Notes: generated by a model not told the origin, from the sequence alone. DNA of 64,000 nucleotides from Burkholderiaceae bacterium (GCA_022843955.1 JALHMQ010000012.1:1-64000); one strand, 5' to 3'; shown: positions 45,502-55,342, counted from the stretch's first letter. Made by a program: numbers and translations.

Positions 45502-46191
45502 TTGAACGAAGCCCGCTACCGCCAATTCGTGCTCGCCGAGTACGACGCCGAGTCGCCCGAACAGCGACGCCGCAACCCGCAGGAAGCGCTGCTGCGCTTC
45601 TACGGTCGGCAGGACGCGGTCATCGACAAGTCGATCCGGGCTGCGAAGCAGAAGGTGGCGTGTCGCAGTGGCTGCTCGACCTGCTGCAACTACCGGGTGG
45701 AAGCGCGCGCGGTCGAAGTGCTGGCGGTGCGCGACTATGTGACTGCCAATTTTTCGCCGTCGCAGCAGGCCGCGATGGTCGATCTGGCGGCGCGCAATGT
45801 CGCAGAGGCGGCGAACTGGTCGCATGTCGAGCACCATGCCCGCAACCAGCGCTGCCCACTGCTGATCGATGACGCTTGCTCGGTCTATCCGGTGCGGCCG
45901 GCCAATTGCCGCAGCTTTCATTCGACCGATGTACAGGTCTGCATCGAGTCGCGCCAGCGGCCCGAGGACTTGACGATCCGCGTGCCGTACATCGAGGAGG
46001 TTTTCGAAGCGGCCACCGGGACCGTGGCTGGCTTCGTTCAGGCCTCGCAGCAGGCGCGCATGGACGGCACGCTCTACGACCTGGACTCCGCGTTTCTCGA
46101 AGCGATGCGCGATGCGACCGCGGCCGACCGGTTGTTCAGCGGCGCGCCCGTGTTCCGTGCGGCCAAGGTGATCGGCACGCCGCCGGATTGA
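45502..46191 (+). CDS. YkgJ-family cysteine cluster protein
   Basis: A 229-residue protein with the metal-binding cluster CRSGCSTCC near residue 55 and C-S-V-Y-x-x-R-P-x-x-C-R in the middle (ACSVYPVRPANCRSFHS), plus a further cysteine. The family binds zinc or Fe-S and its function is not settled. It starts at TTG 45502; no better ATG is in frame. Converges with the minus-strand PHA-system gene. Confidence 0.85.
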   Translation: MNEARYRQFVLAEYDAESPEQRRRNPQEALLRFYGRQDAVIDKSIRAAKQKVACRSGCSTCCNYRVEARAVEVLAVRDYVTANFSPSQQAAMVDLAARNVAEAANWSHVEHHARNQRCPLLIDDACSVYPVRPANCRSFHSTDVQVCIESRQRPEDLTIRVPYIEEVFEAATGTVAGFVQASQQARMDGTLYDLDSAFLEAMRDATAADRLFSGAPVFRAAKVIGTPPD

Positions 46192-46248
46192 GCCGGACGC
46201 CGCCTCCCGCCCGAAGTTGCGGCAACCCGTGCCGGCGCCCGGCGGCTT

Positions 46249-46635
46249 TCAGGCCTTGCGCGAGCGAGTCGCCTTGCCTGCGCCCTTGGCGGCAGCAGCG
46301 CTTGCCTGCTTGGCGGCGGATTTGGCTGGCGCCTTGGCGGTCTTGCTCTTGGCGGGCGCGGCGGCCAACAGCTTGTCCAGATGACGCTCGATGTGCTGTT
46401 CGAACTTCGCCTTGAACGGCCGCAGCAGGAAGCCCAGCTTGACGTCGAGCGCGATCTCTTGGGTGCTCACCGCCATGTGGCCCTCGACGCCGCTGCGATG
46501 AAAGTGCAGCGTATTTCCTTCCCATTCGCTGCGCAGGTCGTACTCCTCGGCCAGGTCATCGGCCGTCTTCTGCGCGATCGCCTTGGCCTGGGCCAGCGGC
46601 AGGCGGTGGGTGCGGACGTACTTGATGTCGGACAT
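46249..46635 (-). CDS. Polyhydroxyalkanoic acid system family protein
   Basis: A protein of 128 residues. The N-terminal 90 residues (SDIKYVRTHRLPLAQAKAIA, EYDLRSEWEGNTLHFHRSGV) match the PHA granule-associated/regulatory family; the C-terminal 35 residues are an Ala/Lys-rich phasin- or histone-like tail. It lies 39 bp downstream of the hydroxyacid dehydrogenase in the same direction, at the end of the Mrp operon strand. Confidence 0.85.
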   Translation of the reverse strand: MSDIKYVRTHRLPLAQAKAIAQKTADDLAEEYDLRSEWEGNTLHFHRSGVEGHMAVSTQEIALDVKLGFLLRPFKAKFEQHIERHLDKLLAAAPAKSKTAKAPAKSAAKQASAAAAKGAGKATRSRKA

Positions 46636-46674
46636 CGGTGTGCTCCGTGTTCTTCTTGGCTGCCGCGCCGCTAG

Positions 46675-47682
46675 CTAGCGAGGGGTGACGCGGGCGGCGC
46701 GGGCGGCAGTCTCCCATACCGGCGGGTTCAGCAGCGCTGCCGGACGCCGCCCCGCAAGCACGCTGTCCATGTTGTCGATCGCCAGCCGCGCCATCGCGTT
46801 GCGGGTGGCGCGCGTGCTCGAGGCGATGTGCGGCGTGAGAACGACGTTCTCCAGGTCGAGGAAGCCCGGATTGAGCTGCGGCTCGTTCTCGAACACGTCG
46901 AGCCCCGCTGCCGCCAGGCGGCCGCTGCGCAACGCGTCGATCAGTGCCGCATCGTCGACCACGCCGCCGCGGGCGATGTTGACCAGCACGGCGCCCGGCT
47001 TCATTAGCGCCAGCTGCGGCGCCCCGATCAGGTGATGCGTCGAGGGCGAGTACGGCACCACCAGGATCACGTGGTCAGCGGTGCGCAGCACGCCCTCGGC
47101 GTCCATCCACAATGCGCCGTTTTCCTGCGCCGCCGGCAGGCGGGTGCGGTTGTGATAGACGACCCGCATGTCGAAGCCAAGCCCGCGACGCGCAATCGCG
47201 CGGCCGATGCGCCCCATGCCGATGATGCCGAGCGTGGTGCCATGCAGCTCGGCGCCCATCAGCATCTCGAACTCCCAGCGCTTCCAGCGGCCGGCACGCA
47301 GGAAGCGCTCGGACTCGCCCACGCGCCGCGCGGCGGCCAGCAGCAGCGCCCAGGCGTGGTCGGCGGTGGCTTCGTTGAGCACGTCGGGCGTGTTGGTGGC
47401 GGCCACGCCGGCGGCGGTGCAGGCATCGACGTCGATGTTGTTGTAGCCGACCGCGATGTTGCTGACCACCTGCAGGCGCGGGCAGCCGGCCAGCAGGGCA
47501 GCATCGATGCGCTCGCGTCCGGAGATCAACGCGCCGTCGGCGTCCGCCAGCATGCGGGTGAGTTGCTCGGGCGTCAGGTCGGCGTCGCTCTGGTTGTCGA
47601 CCACCTCGTAGCGCTGCTTGAGCGCATCGATCAGCGCCGGGAAGACGCGCCGCGCCACCACCACCCTGCGGGTGCTGCTCAT
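46675..47682 (-). CDS. D-2-hydroxyacid dehydrogenase (glyoxylate/hydroxypyruvate reductase type)
   Basis: A 335-residue NAD(P)-dependent dehydrogenase. The nucleotide-binding motif is GIIGMGRIGRAIARR; the active-site residues are R in VNIARGGVVD, E in DVFENEP and H in LTPHIASST. It is closest in form to GhrB/glyoxylate reductases. ATG 47682 overlaps the stop of the Mrp G subunit gene by 4 bp (ATGA), so it is translated as the last-but-one gene of the antiporter operon, an unusual placement. Confidence 0.92.
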   Translation of the reverse strand: MSSTRRVVVARRVFPALIDALKQRYEVVDNQSDADLTPEQLTRMLADADGALISGRERIDAALLAGCPRLQVVSNIAVGYNNIDVDACTAAGVAATNTPDVLNEATADHAWALLLAAARRVGESERFLRAGRWKRWEFEMLMGAELHGTTLGIIGMGRIGRAIARRGLGFDMRVVYHNRTRLPAAQENGALWMDAEGVLRTADHVILVVPYSPSTHHLIGAPQLALMKPGAVLVNIARGGVVDDAALIDALRSGRLAAAGLDVFENEPQLNPGFLDLENVVLTPHIASSTRATRNAMARLAIDNMDSVLAGRRPAALLNPPVWETAARAARVTPR

Positions 47683-48053
47683 GACTGCTCCGGCCGCTCC
47701 ACATTGGACGCAGCGCCGGGCGGTGGCGGTCGCAGCGCGGGATCGAGCTTCATCGCCGCCTGTACCAGCAAGTGCGCCGACACCGGCGCGGTGATGAACA
47801 GGAACAGCGTGATCAGGAACTCGTGCAGGCTCAACGACCCTTCCCGCAAGCTGAAGTACAGCGCCGATGCGATCAGCACGCAACCGACGCCCAGCGTGGT
47901 GGCCTTGGCGGGGCCGTGCAGTCGCTTGAGGAAGTCCGACAGCTTGGCCAGGCCCCAGGAGCCCACCAGCGCGAACGCGGTGCCGATCACCAGCAGCGCC
48001 GCCAGGAGGAAGTCCAGCCACAGCGGGAGTTCAGCAAGATGCGACAGGTTCAT
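47679..48053 (-). CDS. mrpG: Mrp-type Na+/H+ antiporter subunit G
   Basis: A 124-residue protein with three hydrophobic helices and the family block GLAKLSDFLKRLHGPAKATTLG. ATG 48053 was preferred over TTG 48059. It is the last antiporter subunit; it overlaps the hydroxyacid dehydrogenase. Confidence 0.93.
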   Translation of the reverse strand: MNLSHLAELPLWLDFLLAALLVIGTAFALVGSWGLAKLSDFLKRLHGPAKATTLGVGCVLIASALYFSLREGSLSLHEFLITLFLFITAPVSAHLLVQAAMKLDPALRPPPPGAASNVERPEQS

Positions 48054-48060
48054 TGGCAAC

Positions 48061-48333
48061 TCACTCGGCGATGTCGCCGCGCAGAATGAACTTCGACAGC
48101 ACCACCGTGCCGACGAAACCCAGCATGCTGATCAGCAACGCCGCCTCGAAGTAATGCGGGGTGCCGAAAAAAATGCCGACCAGGATCAGCAAGGCGCACA
48201 CGTTGATGTAGAGCGTGTCCAGTGCCAGGATGCGGTCGGCCAGGCTCGGACCGATCATCAGGCGATAGCCCGCCAGCAACAGCGCCAGTGCGAAGGCACC
48301 GATGGTCCAGGGCAGGATGATGGACGTGATCAC
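48061..48333 (-). CDS. mrpF: Mrp-type Na+/H+ antiporter subunit F
   Basis: A 90-residue protein with three helices and the motif GPSLADRILALDTLYIN typical of MrpF/PhaF. It lies between subunits E and G with short gaps. Confidence 0.93.
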   Translation of the reverse strand: MITSIILPWTIGAFALALLLAGYRLMIGPSLADRILALDTLYINVCALLILVGIFFGTPHYFEAALLISMLGFVGTVVLSKFILRGDIAE

Positions 48334-48361
48334 CGCTCGCCTCCATGCGCGTTGCGTGTCG

Positions 48362-48922
48362 TCATTCGAAGATCTCCATCAGCGGCTGTTCGTAACGTGC
48401 CTTGATGTCTGCCACCAGCGCCGCCTCGTCCGTGACGTTGAAGCAATGCACCAGCAGGAAACGCCGGTCCGCAGTGAGTTCGGCAGACAGCGTGCCGGGC
48501 GTGAGCGTGATCACGCCGGCAAGCGAGACGATGCCATAGGGGTCGCGGATCGACAGCGGCACCCAGACGAAGTGCGGCGAGATCGAACTCTCCGGCCCGA
48601 GGATGCGCCGTGCCACCTCGACGTTGGACTTGACGATGTCCCACAGCACCACGCCGAAGAACCGGAGGATCTTCAGCGGGTGCTTCATGCGTGACTTCTC
48701 CGGCCGCAGCCGCTCGCTGAACCAGGGCACCGCCAGCGCCAGCAGTGCAGCCAGCGCAATGTGCCCCAGGGATACCGACTGATTGAGCAGCAGCCACACG
48801 CCGAACAGCGTGAGCGACATCACGGGTGCAGGCAACCAGCGGAAGGCAGGCGTCAGCAGCGGCGCAGTTGCTTCCCCGCGCTGGTCAAGGCCGGCGGCCG
48901 GCAGCTTGGTGGGAGCACTCAC
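48362..48922 (-). CDS. mrpE: Mrp-type Na+/H+ antiporter subunit E
   Basis: A 186-residue protein: membrane helices at the N-terminus, then the MrpE domain DIVKSNVEVARRIL and LITLTPGTLSAEL-like block (AGVITLTPGTLS). The GTG at 48922 overlaps the mrpD stop by 4 bp and is the likely start; the frame remains open to 48952. Confidence 0.92.
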   Translation of the reverse strand: MSAPTKLPAAGLDQRGEATAPLLTPAFRWLPAPVMSLTLFGVWLLLNQSVSLGHIALAALLALAVPWFSERLRPEKSRMKHPLKILRFFGVVLWDIVKSNVEVARRILGPESSISPHFVWVPLSIRDPYGIVSLAGVITLTPGTLSAELTADRRFLLVHCFNVTDEAALVADIKARYEQPLMEIFE

Positions 48923-50475
48923 GGCTTGACCATCCCTTCGCGCACGTTCCATGCCGGTGGGGCTGGGCGCGCGCCCAGCACCGCGTTCACATAGGCACGC
49001 CGGTCGGTCAACTGGGCCGCGGCGGCGTGGGTGTACTTCGACAGCGGTCCGGCGAACACCGCCGCGCCAACGATCAGCAGCAGCAACAGGGCGATCGCTG
49101 CACGCTCGCTGCCGGAGGCTGCGCGCACCACCACGCCGGCAGTCGTATCGACCGGCGACTTCCAGAACAACGTGCTGCCGGCGCGGCCGAGGGAGAAGAT
49201 GATGGCCAGGCCAGAGAGCAGCACCACGACCCAGGTGCCCACGACCTGCGGACTGGCGGTCGCCGCCTTCAGCAGCAGCGCCTTGCCCAGGAAGCCAGCC
49301 AGCGGCGGCATGCCGGCGGCGCTGATGGCGAACACGAGGAACAGCACGCCCAGCATGATCGGCGACACCGACCAGGCGCTCCCGTCCATGGTGTCGCCCG
49401 CGATGCGCGACTGGTCGATGCGGTCGACCAGCAGGAACATGCCGGCCGCCATGAACGTGCTGGGCACCAGGTAGAACAGGCCGGCGGCAATGGTCCCGCG
49501 CGTGCCCAGCCCGAGCGCCAGCAGCAGTGTGCCGGCCGAGGCGACCACCAGGTAGGCGACCAGCGTGCGCAGGCGGATCGCCGACATCACGCCCAGCGCC
49601 GCCAGCGCCAACGTGCCCATTGCCAGCCAGGCGAGCCAGGGCTGCGCCAGGTGCGCGGCTGGCCCGGCCTCAGCGCCGAATACCAGCGTGAACACGCGCG
49701 CGATCACGTAGATGCCCACCTTGGTCATGATCGCGAACAGGGCTGCCACCGGCGCAGTCGCCGCGGCGTAGGTATCCGGCAGCCAGAAGTACAGCGGCAG
49801 CAAGGCCGCCTTCACGCAAAACACCACCAGCAGCAACAGGCCGGCGCTCTGGATCAGCGCAGCATCGTTGCCGCTGGCGGCGGCCACGCGCACAGCGAGG
49901 TCGGCCATGTTCAACGTGCCGGTGACGCCGTACAGCAGGCTCACCGCGATCAGGAACAGCCCCGAGCCGGCGAGGTTGAAGGTCACGTAGTGCACCGAGG
50001 CACGCAGCCGGGCGCGGCCACCACCGTGCAGCAGCAGGCCGTACGAGGCGATCAGCAGCACCTCGAAGAAGACGAAGAGGTTGAACAGATCAGCGGTGAG
50101 AAACGCGCCGTTCAAACCCATCATCTGGAACTGGAACAAGGCGTAGAAATGCGGCCCGCGCGCCGCTGTGCCGGCGCGCGCGTACAGCAGGGCGGCCAGC
50201 CCGACCAGCGCCGCCAGCACCAGCATCAGCGCCGAGAGGCGATCCAGCGCCAGCGCAATGCCAAAGGGTGCGCGCCAGTTGCCGACCAGGTAGCCGTGGA
50301 TCGAACCGCCCGCCGCAACCGACAGCAGGTACACCGTCACCGCCAGCAGCACCAGCGACGACACGATCGACACCGGCCACAGCAACTGCGGGCGACTGCG
50401 CTCGAGCAGCAGCAGCAGCGCCGCCACCAACAGCGGCAGCACCACCGGCACGATGATCCAGTGCGGCCAGTTCAT
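48919..50475 (-). CDS. mrpD: Mrp-type Na+/H+ antiporter subunit D
   Basis: A 518-residue protein with about fourteen helices, homologous to complex I subunits NuoM/N. Conserved features are the lysine-bearing helix with FCVKAALLPLYFWLPDTY and the ALFAIMTKVGIYVI block. It is proton- or Na+-conducting together with subunit A. It overlaps C and E by 4 bp. Confidence 0.95.
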   Translation of the reverse strand: MNWPHWIIVPVVLPLLVAALLLLLERSRPQLLWPVSIVSSLVLLAVTVYLLSVAAGGSIHGYLVGNWRAPFGIALALDRLSALMLVLAALVGLAALLYARAGTAARGPHFYALFQFQMMGLNGAFLTADLFNLFVFFEVLLIASYGLLLHGGGRARLRASVHYVTFNLAGSGLFLIAVSLLYGVTGTLNMADLAVRVAAASGNDAALIQSAGLLLLVVFCVKAALLPLYFWLPDTYAAATAPVAALFAIMTKVGIYVIARVFTLVFGAEAGPAAHLAQPWLAWLAMGTLALAALGVMSAIRLRTLVAYLVVASAGTLLLALGLGTRGTIAAGLFYLVPSTFMAAGMFLLVDRIDQSRIAGDTMDGSAWSVSPIMLGVLFLVFAISAAGMPPLAGFLGKALLLKAATASPQVVGTWVVVLLSGLAIIFSLGRAGSTLFWKSPVDTTAGVVVRAASGSERAAIALLLLLIVGAAVFAGPLSKYTHAAAAQLTDRRAYVNAVLGARPAPPAWNVREGMVKP

Positions 50476-50834
50476 GGGCGCGGCTCGCTCGGCGGCGGCT
50501 CGACGCCGTCGACGTGGTCGGTGCCGGTCTCGGCATGCGCGCGCAACGCGATCACCAGCATCACCGCGGTCATTGCAAAGCCGATCACGATCGCTGTGAG
50601 CACCAGCGCCTGCGGCAGCGGGTCGGCATAGTTGGCCAACGTGGGTGTCAGTGCAGAGTCGATGATCGGCGGCCGCCCGATCGTGATGCGACCCATCAGG
50701 AAGATGAACACGTTGACCGCATAGGACAGCAGCGTCAGTCCGAGGATCAGGTCGAACGTACGCGCCCGCAGCATCAGGTAGATGCCGGTGGTGGTGAGGA
50801 TCCCGACCGCCGAGGCGAACAGCAGCGCGATCAT
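50472..50834 (-). CDS. mrpC: Mrp-type Na+/H+ antiporter subunit C
   Basis: A 120-residue protein homologous to NuoK, three helices. Typical motifs are GIYLMLRARTFDLILGL, SYAVNVFIF and ADPLPQALVLTAIVIGFA. ATG 50834 overlaps the A/B stop (ATGA). Confidence 0.94.
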   Translation of the reverse strand: MIALLFASAVGILTTTGIYLMLRARTFDLILGLTLLSYAVNVFIFLMGRITIGRPPIIDSALTPTLANYADPLPQALVLTAIVIGFAMTAVMLVIALRAHAETGTDHVDGVEPPPSEPRP

Positions 50835-53710
50835 GGCTTGTCCTCCGTGACCCGCTCGTCGTCGCTCGCCGTGCCGGTGGCGGCCACCTGCGGGTGTGTC
50901 AGGCGCGCGATCGAGCCCAGCGCCACCATCGTCGCGCCGACCACGGTCAGGTACACGCCGAGGTCGAACACTGCCGCACTGGCCAGCGGCACCGCGCCGA
51001 ACGGCCAGATCACCGGGTAGTCGTAGGTGCTGGTCAAGAAAGGACTGCCGAAGAACCACGACGCCACCCCGATCAGGCCCGCCACCAGCAGGCCCCAGCC
51101 GATCCAGCCGCGAAAGTCCGTGCCCATGCGTTGCGCCACCCAGGCGCCGCCATTGGCGACGAACATCAGAATCAGCGCGATCGACAGGACCAGTCCGGCG
51201 ATGAAGCCGCCGCCCGGCTGGTTGTGGCCGCGCAGAAACAGGAACACCGAGACCAGGATGGCCAGCGGCAGGATCAGGCGCGACGCCAGTTGCAGCACCA
51301 GCGGATAGCGCTCGGCATCGTTGCGACCGTTGACCACCGTCGACGGCGCGGTCGGCACGAACCCGGCCAGCAGCGCGAACACGATGATGCCGGCGATGCC
51401 CAGCACGGTGATCTCGCCCAGCGTATCGAAGCCGCGGTAGTCGACCAGGATCACGTTGACCGCATTCGACCCGCCGCCCTCGGGCACCGTGGTGCTGAGG
51501 AAGTACGGCGAGATCGAGTCGACCGGCCGCGTGAGCACCAGGTAAGCGAGCGCCGAGGTGCCGAGCCCGGCCACGCAGGCAATCGCCGCGTGGCCCCACT
51601 TCTTCGGGCTGTAGCGGAACGGCACGCCCTCGGGGCGTCCTTCGCGGGGCAGCCAATTGAGCGCCAGCATCATCAGGATGATCGTCACCACTTCGACCAG
51701 CACCTGGGTCAATGCGAGATCCGGCGCGGACAGGTAGACGAACGCGAGACTCACCACCAGCCCGGTGGCACCGAGCAGGATCAGCGCCAGCAGGCGCTGA
51801 CGATGCGCCACCACGGTGCCGATCGCGGCCGCCATGCCGATCAGCCAGAGCGCGCTGACCGCCAGGTCGGGCGCCGGCAGCTCGACCGAGCCCGAGCCGA
51901 AATCCAGGCCGCGCAGCAACGGCAGTGCCCCCGCGGCCACCGACATGATCACCAGCAGCGCCAGATAACGCTGCAACTGACCGTTCTGCAGGGCGCCGGT
52001 CAGCGCGCTCGCCGCACGCACCAGCAGGTCGGCGCCTGCGGCGAAGAAGTCGCGCCCGCCCTTCACGATCCACAGCGGCAGCTTCTCCAGGCGATGCAGG
52101 CCGACCAGCCGGTGCAGCAGCACGTACAGCAGCAGCCCGCCCACCAGGGCGATAGCCGACATGATCAGCGGCAGGTTCACCCCGTGCCACAGCGCCAGCT
52201 TGTAGGCGGGCATGGGGCCGCCGGAGCCACCGAACAGCGCCGCCTGCGCCGCCACCGCCAGCGTCGGGCCGATCGTGATGCCAGGCACCAGACCCACCAC
52301 CAGGCACAGCACCACCAGGATTTCCACCGGCACGCGCATGAACATCGGCGGTTCGTGCGGCACCTTGGGCAGCTCCTTGGGCGAGCCGTTGAAGAACACC
52401 TCGTAGATGAAGCGCGCCGAGTAGGTGACGCTGAACACACCGGCCAGGGTGGCACCGAGGGGCAGCAATACCTGCATCGCGGCGTAGCCCTCCTTGCCCA
52501 CCGCCTCGGTGAAGAACATCTCCTTCGACAGGAAGCCGTTGAGCAGCGGCACGCCGGCCATGGCGGCGCTGGCGATCATCGCCAGCGTGGCCGTCCACGG
52601 CATGAACTTCCACAGGCCGTTGAGCCGGCGCATGTCGCGACTGCCGGTCTCGTGGTCGATGATGCCGGCCGCCATGAACAGCGACGCCTTGAAGGTGGCG
52701 TGATTGATGATATGGAACACGCCCGCCACCACCGCCAGCTGCGTATCGAGGCCGAACAGCAGCGTGATCAGACCCAGGTGACTGATCGTCGAATAGGCAA
52801 GCAGCCCCTTGAGGTCGTGCTTGAAGATCGCGATGTACGCGCCGATCAGCAGGGTGGTCAGCCCGGTGAGCGAGACCATCCAGAACCACAGGTCAGAGCC
52901 CGACAGCGCCGGGTACATGCGCGCCAGCAGAAACACGCCCGCCTTCACCATGGTGGCCGAATGCAGGTACGCCGACACCGGCGTCGGTGCGGCCATCGCG
53001 TGCGGCAGCCAGAAGTGGAACGGGAACTGCGCGCTCTTGGTGAAGCAGCCCAGCAGCACCAGCACCAGCGCCGGCAGGTACAGCGGATGAGCGCGGATCA
53101 CCTCGCCCGCCTGCAGCACCCGATCGAGGTCGTAGCTGCCGACGATGTTGCCGATGATCAGCACGCCCCCCAGCAGCGCCAGGCCGCCGGCACCGGTGAT
53201 GGTGAGCGCCATGCGCGCGCCCTCGCGCGCATCGCTGCGGCCGTTCCAGTAGCCGATCAGCAGGAACGACGACAGGCTGGTCAGTTCCCAGAACACCACC
53301 AGCAGCAGCAGGTTGTCGGCCAGCACGATGCCCAGCATCGCGCCCATGAACAGCAGCAGGAACATGAAGAAGCGGCGCGCCGGGTCACTCGCGGCCAGGT
53401 AGTAGGCGGCATACAGCACGATCAGCGCGCCGATGGCGCAGATCAGCATCGCGAACAGGAACGCCAGGCCATCGACGCGGAAGCCGAAAGCCAGACCGAG
53501 CGCCGGCACCCAATCGATCCGCCAGCGCAGCACCTCGCCCGCATACACGGCCGGCGCGGCCATCAGCAGGATCGCCACCGCCAGCAGCGCCACCGCGCCG
53601 GCGACCCACGCCGCCCCACGGCGCGATTGCGACGGCATCGTCGCCAGCACCGCCGCCCCGGCGAACGGCAGCAGCGCCAGGACAGGCAGAAGGATCGGAG
53701 CGAACGACAC
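50831..53710 (-). CDS. mrpA: Mrp-type Na+/H+ antiporter fused subunit A/B
   Basis: A protein of 959 residues. The N-terminal 500 residues are NuoL-like (SSFLLIGYWNGRSDAR, FHFWLPHAMAAPTPVSAYLHSATMVKAG, HIINHATFKASLFM). They are followed by the MrpA C-terminal region and the MrpB domain (LILPLAILVSVFLFLRGHNQPGGGFIAGL). Subunits A and B being one chain is the group 2 (Pha/Sha type) arrangement. GTG 53710 was chosen because VSFAPILLPVLALL begins the first helix; the frame to 53791 is unsupported. It is the first gene of the operon A/B-C-D-E-F-G. The complex exports Na+ in exchange for H+ and supports alkali and salt tolerance. Confidence 0.94.
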   Translation of the reverse strand: MSFAPILLPVLALLPFAGAAVLATMPSQSRRGAAWVAGAVALLAVAILLMAAPAVYAGEVLRWRIDWVPALGLAFGFRVDGLAFLFAMLICAIGALIVLYAAYYLAASDPARRFFMFLLLFMGAMLGIVLADNLLLLVVFWELTSLSSFLLIGYWNGRSDAREGARMALTITGAGGLALLGGVLIIGNIVGSYDLDRVLQAGEVIRAHPLYLPALVLVLLGCFTKSAQFPFHFWLPHAMAAPTPVSAYLHSATMVKAGVFLLARMYPALSGSDLWFWMVSLTGLTTLLIGAYIAIFKHDLKGLLAYSTISHLGLITLLFGLDTQLAVVAGVFHIINHATFKASLFMAAGIIDHETGSRDMRRLNGLWKFMPWTATLAMIASAAMAGVPLLNGFLSKEMFFTEAVGKEGYAAMQVLLPLGATLAGVFSVTYSARFIYEVFFNGSPKELPKVPHEPPMFMRVPVEILVVLCLVVGLVPGITIGPTLAVAAQAALFGGSGGPMPAYKLALWHGVNLPLIMSAIALVGGLLLYVLLHRLVGLHRLEKLPLWIVKGGRDFFAAGADLLVRAASALTGALQNGQLQRYLALLVIMSVAAGALPLLRGLDFGSGSVELPAPDLAVSALWLIGMAAAIGTVVAHRQRLLALILLGATGLVVSLAFVYLSAPDLALTQVLVEVVTIILMMLALNWLPREGRPEGVPFRYSPKKWGHAAIACVAGLGTSALAYLVLTRPVDSISPYFLSTTVPEGGGSNAVNVILVDYRGFDTLGEITVLGIAGIIVFALLAGFVPTAPSTVVNGRNDAERYPLVLQLASRLILPLAILVSVFLFLRGHNQPGGGFIAGLVLSIALILMFVANGGAWVAQRMGTDFRGWIGWGLLVAGLIGVASWFFGSPFLTSTYDYPVIWPFGAVPLASAAVFDLGVYLTVVGATMVALGSIARLTHPQVAATGTASDDERVTEDKP

Positions 53711-53895
53711 GATGGAGCGTCTGGAGGTGTTCGGCGGGGTGGAGCTGCGATTGAAGCTGCGATTAGAAGCTGCGACTCGCTTGCTGCGCAACCGTCAGCG
53801 GGCGGCCGCGCAGCGCGGGCTGAAGCTTAACGTCTCGGCGTGTTTCGCACGTCGCGCGGTGCCCGGTGTTATCCCGTCTGGCCGACGAGGCCCGC

Positions 53896-54975
53896 TCAGT
53901 GCGTCCCGGCATCATCGCTGCGACGGCGAATCACCGCGACGACCAGCGTCACGAGGGTGAGCGGAATGACGAAGGTCAGCATCGCCTGCGAGAAGCGCGG
54001 CAGCAGCTCGTGCTGCTGCGAGGCCATGATCAGGTAGGCGGTGTAGGCGACGTAGTAGGCGATGAATACGCCGCCTTCCCAGCGGGCGATCTGGCGGCCG
54101 GTGAGGAAGATCGGCAGGCAGGCAAAGGCGACCGCGATCATCACCCACAGGTCGAAGTTCAGCAGCGCTGGCGACAGCGGCAGGCCCTCGGCGGCGACCA
54201 TGCCCGACAGGCCCAGGCAGCCAAGTATGTTGAAGGTGTTGCTGCCGACCACGTTGCCGACCGCGATGTCGCGCTCGCCCTTCAACGCTGCCGTCACCGA
54301 GGTGGCGACTTCCGGCATCGAGGTACCGGCGGCGATGATCGTCAGGCCGATGACCAGATCGCTCACCCCCAACTGACGGGCAAAGGCGACGGCCGCCGTC
54401 ACCAGCCAGTCGGAGCCGAACACCAGCAGCACAAGTCCGGCAGCGACCAGCAACAGCTGCGCCGCCCAATGACTGCCCCAGCCGCGCTGCGCCGGCAGCT
54501 CGGACGTCGCCACCGCCTGGGCCGCCTGGCCCTCCCGGCGCGACTGCACGATCAGGAACACCGTGTAGACGATCAGCAGGCCGAACAGCAGCGCGGCGTC
54601 GAAGAAGCTGATGCGGCCGTCGAGACTGACGGCCAGCAGCAGCAGCGAGGCGCCGATCATGATCGGCACCTCCTGGCGGATCAGCTGCACGTGCACGACG
54701 AGCGGCGTGATCAAAGCGCTCAGGCCGAGGATGAACAGCACGTTGAAGATGTTGCTGCCGACCACGTTGCCGACCGCGATGTCCGCCTTGCCTTCCAGCG
54801 CGGCGCCGACCGACACCGCGACTTCTGGCGAGCTGGTCCCGAATGCCACGATGGTCAGGCCGACCACCAGCGGTGATACGCCGAAGGCGAGCGCCAGTTG
54901 CGAGGCGCCGCGCACCAGAAGTGACGCGCCGGCGATCAGCGCAACCAGTCCAGCGAGGAAGAGAAGCAAGTTCAT
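53896..54975 (-). CDS. Calcium/sodium antiporter (YrbG family)
   Basis: A 359-residue CaCA-family exchanger with ten helices and two alpha repeats, GTSSPEVAVSV with GNVVGSNIFN and GTSMPEVATSV with GNVVGSNTFN. It carries the glutamates that bind Ca2+/Na+. It lies upstream in the same direction as the Mrp operon, with a gap of 185 bp, and adds to the sodium-linked transport of this window. Confidence 0.93.
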   Translation of the reverse strand: MNLLLFLAGLVALIAGASLLVRGASQLALAFGVSPLVVGLTIVAFGTSSPEVAVSVGAALEGKADIAVGNVVGSNIFNVLFILGLSALITPLVVHVQLIRQEVPIMIGASLLLLAVSLDGRISFFDAALLFGLLIVYTVFLIVQSRREGQAAQAVATSELPAQRGWGSHWAAQLLLVAAGLVLLVFGSDWLVTAAVAFARQLGVSDLVIGLTIIAAGTSMPEVATSVTAALKGERDIAVGNVVGSNTFNILGCLGLSGMVAAEGLPLSPALLNFDLWVMIAVAFACLPIFLTGRQIARWEGGVFIAYYVAYTAYLIMASQQHELLPRFSQAMLTFVIPLTLVTLVVAVIRRRSDDAGTH

Positions 54976-55342
54976 GGCGTCATGGGCAGGGACAGGGCGC
55001 GGCAGCGTATCAGGCCGCGACCGCCGTTTCGCTGCGTGGATTGCCGCCGGTGCTTACGCGGAAACCCGATGCAACCAGTCTGTGGGAACACAGGCAAGGG
55101 CAAGTCAATGCAGACCGTGGCGATCGTCACGCCGGCCGAGCCGACCGCCTGCAGCCGCACCCATCGATGACCAGCGCACCCACCCTCGCATTGGCTGCGA
55201 CGGCATGCCGACAGGCCGGGCTCACGTCATTGGCAGCGGCACCCGCAGAAGTTCCAGGCGGGCATCAGCCACAGCGCGCGACGTGACAGCAGCCGCAGAC
55301 GCGCCCAGCCCTGCGTTCCGGGCGCCGCACCGCCTCGTGCAT
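54976..55342. other. Non-coding gap, nothing recognised
   Basis: 367 bp between the 3' end of lutC and the start of the antiporter gene (both minus strand). It contains no convincing gene, riboswitch or strong hairpin with a T-run. Its short open frames lack family features and ribosome binding sites. Confidence 0.5.

Noticed and set aside
50894-53830. 978-codon plus-strand open frame opposite the Mrp A/B gene
   Set aside because: A shadow of the high-GC codon pattern on the opposite strand; composition is Arg/His/Gln-rich without motifs, while the minus strand encodes a clear antiporter.
54976-55342. Possible riboswitch or gene in the gap upstream of lutC's 3' end
   Set aside because: No B12, TPP, SAM or glycine riboswitch core sequence could be matched, and the short frames lack ribosome binding sites.
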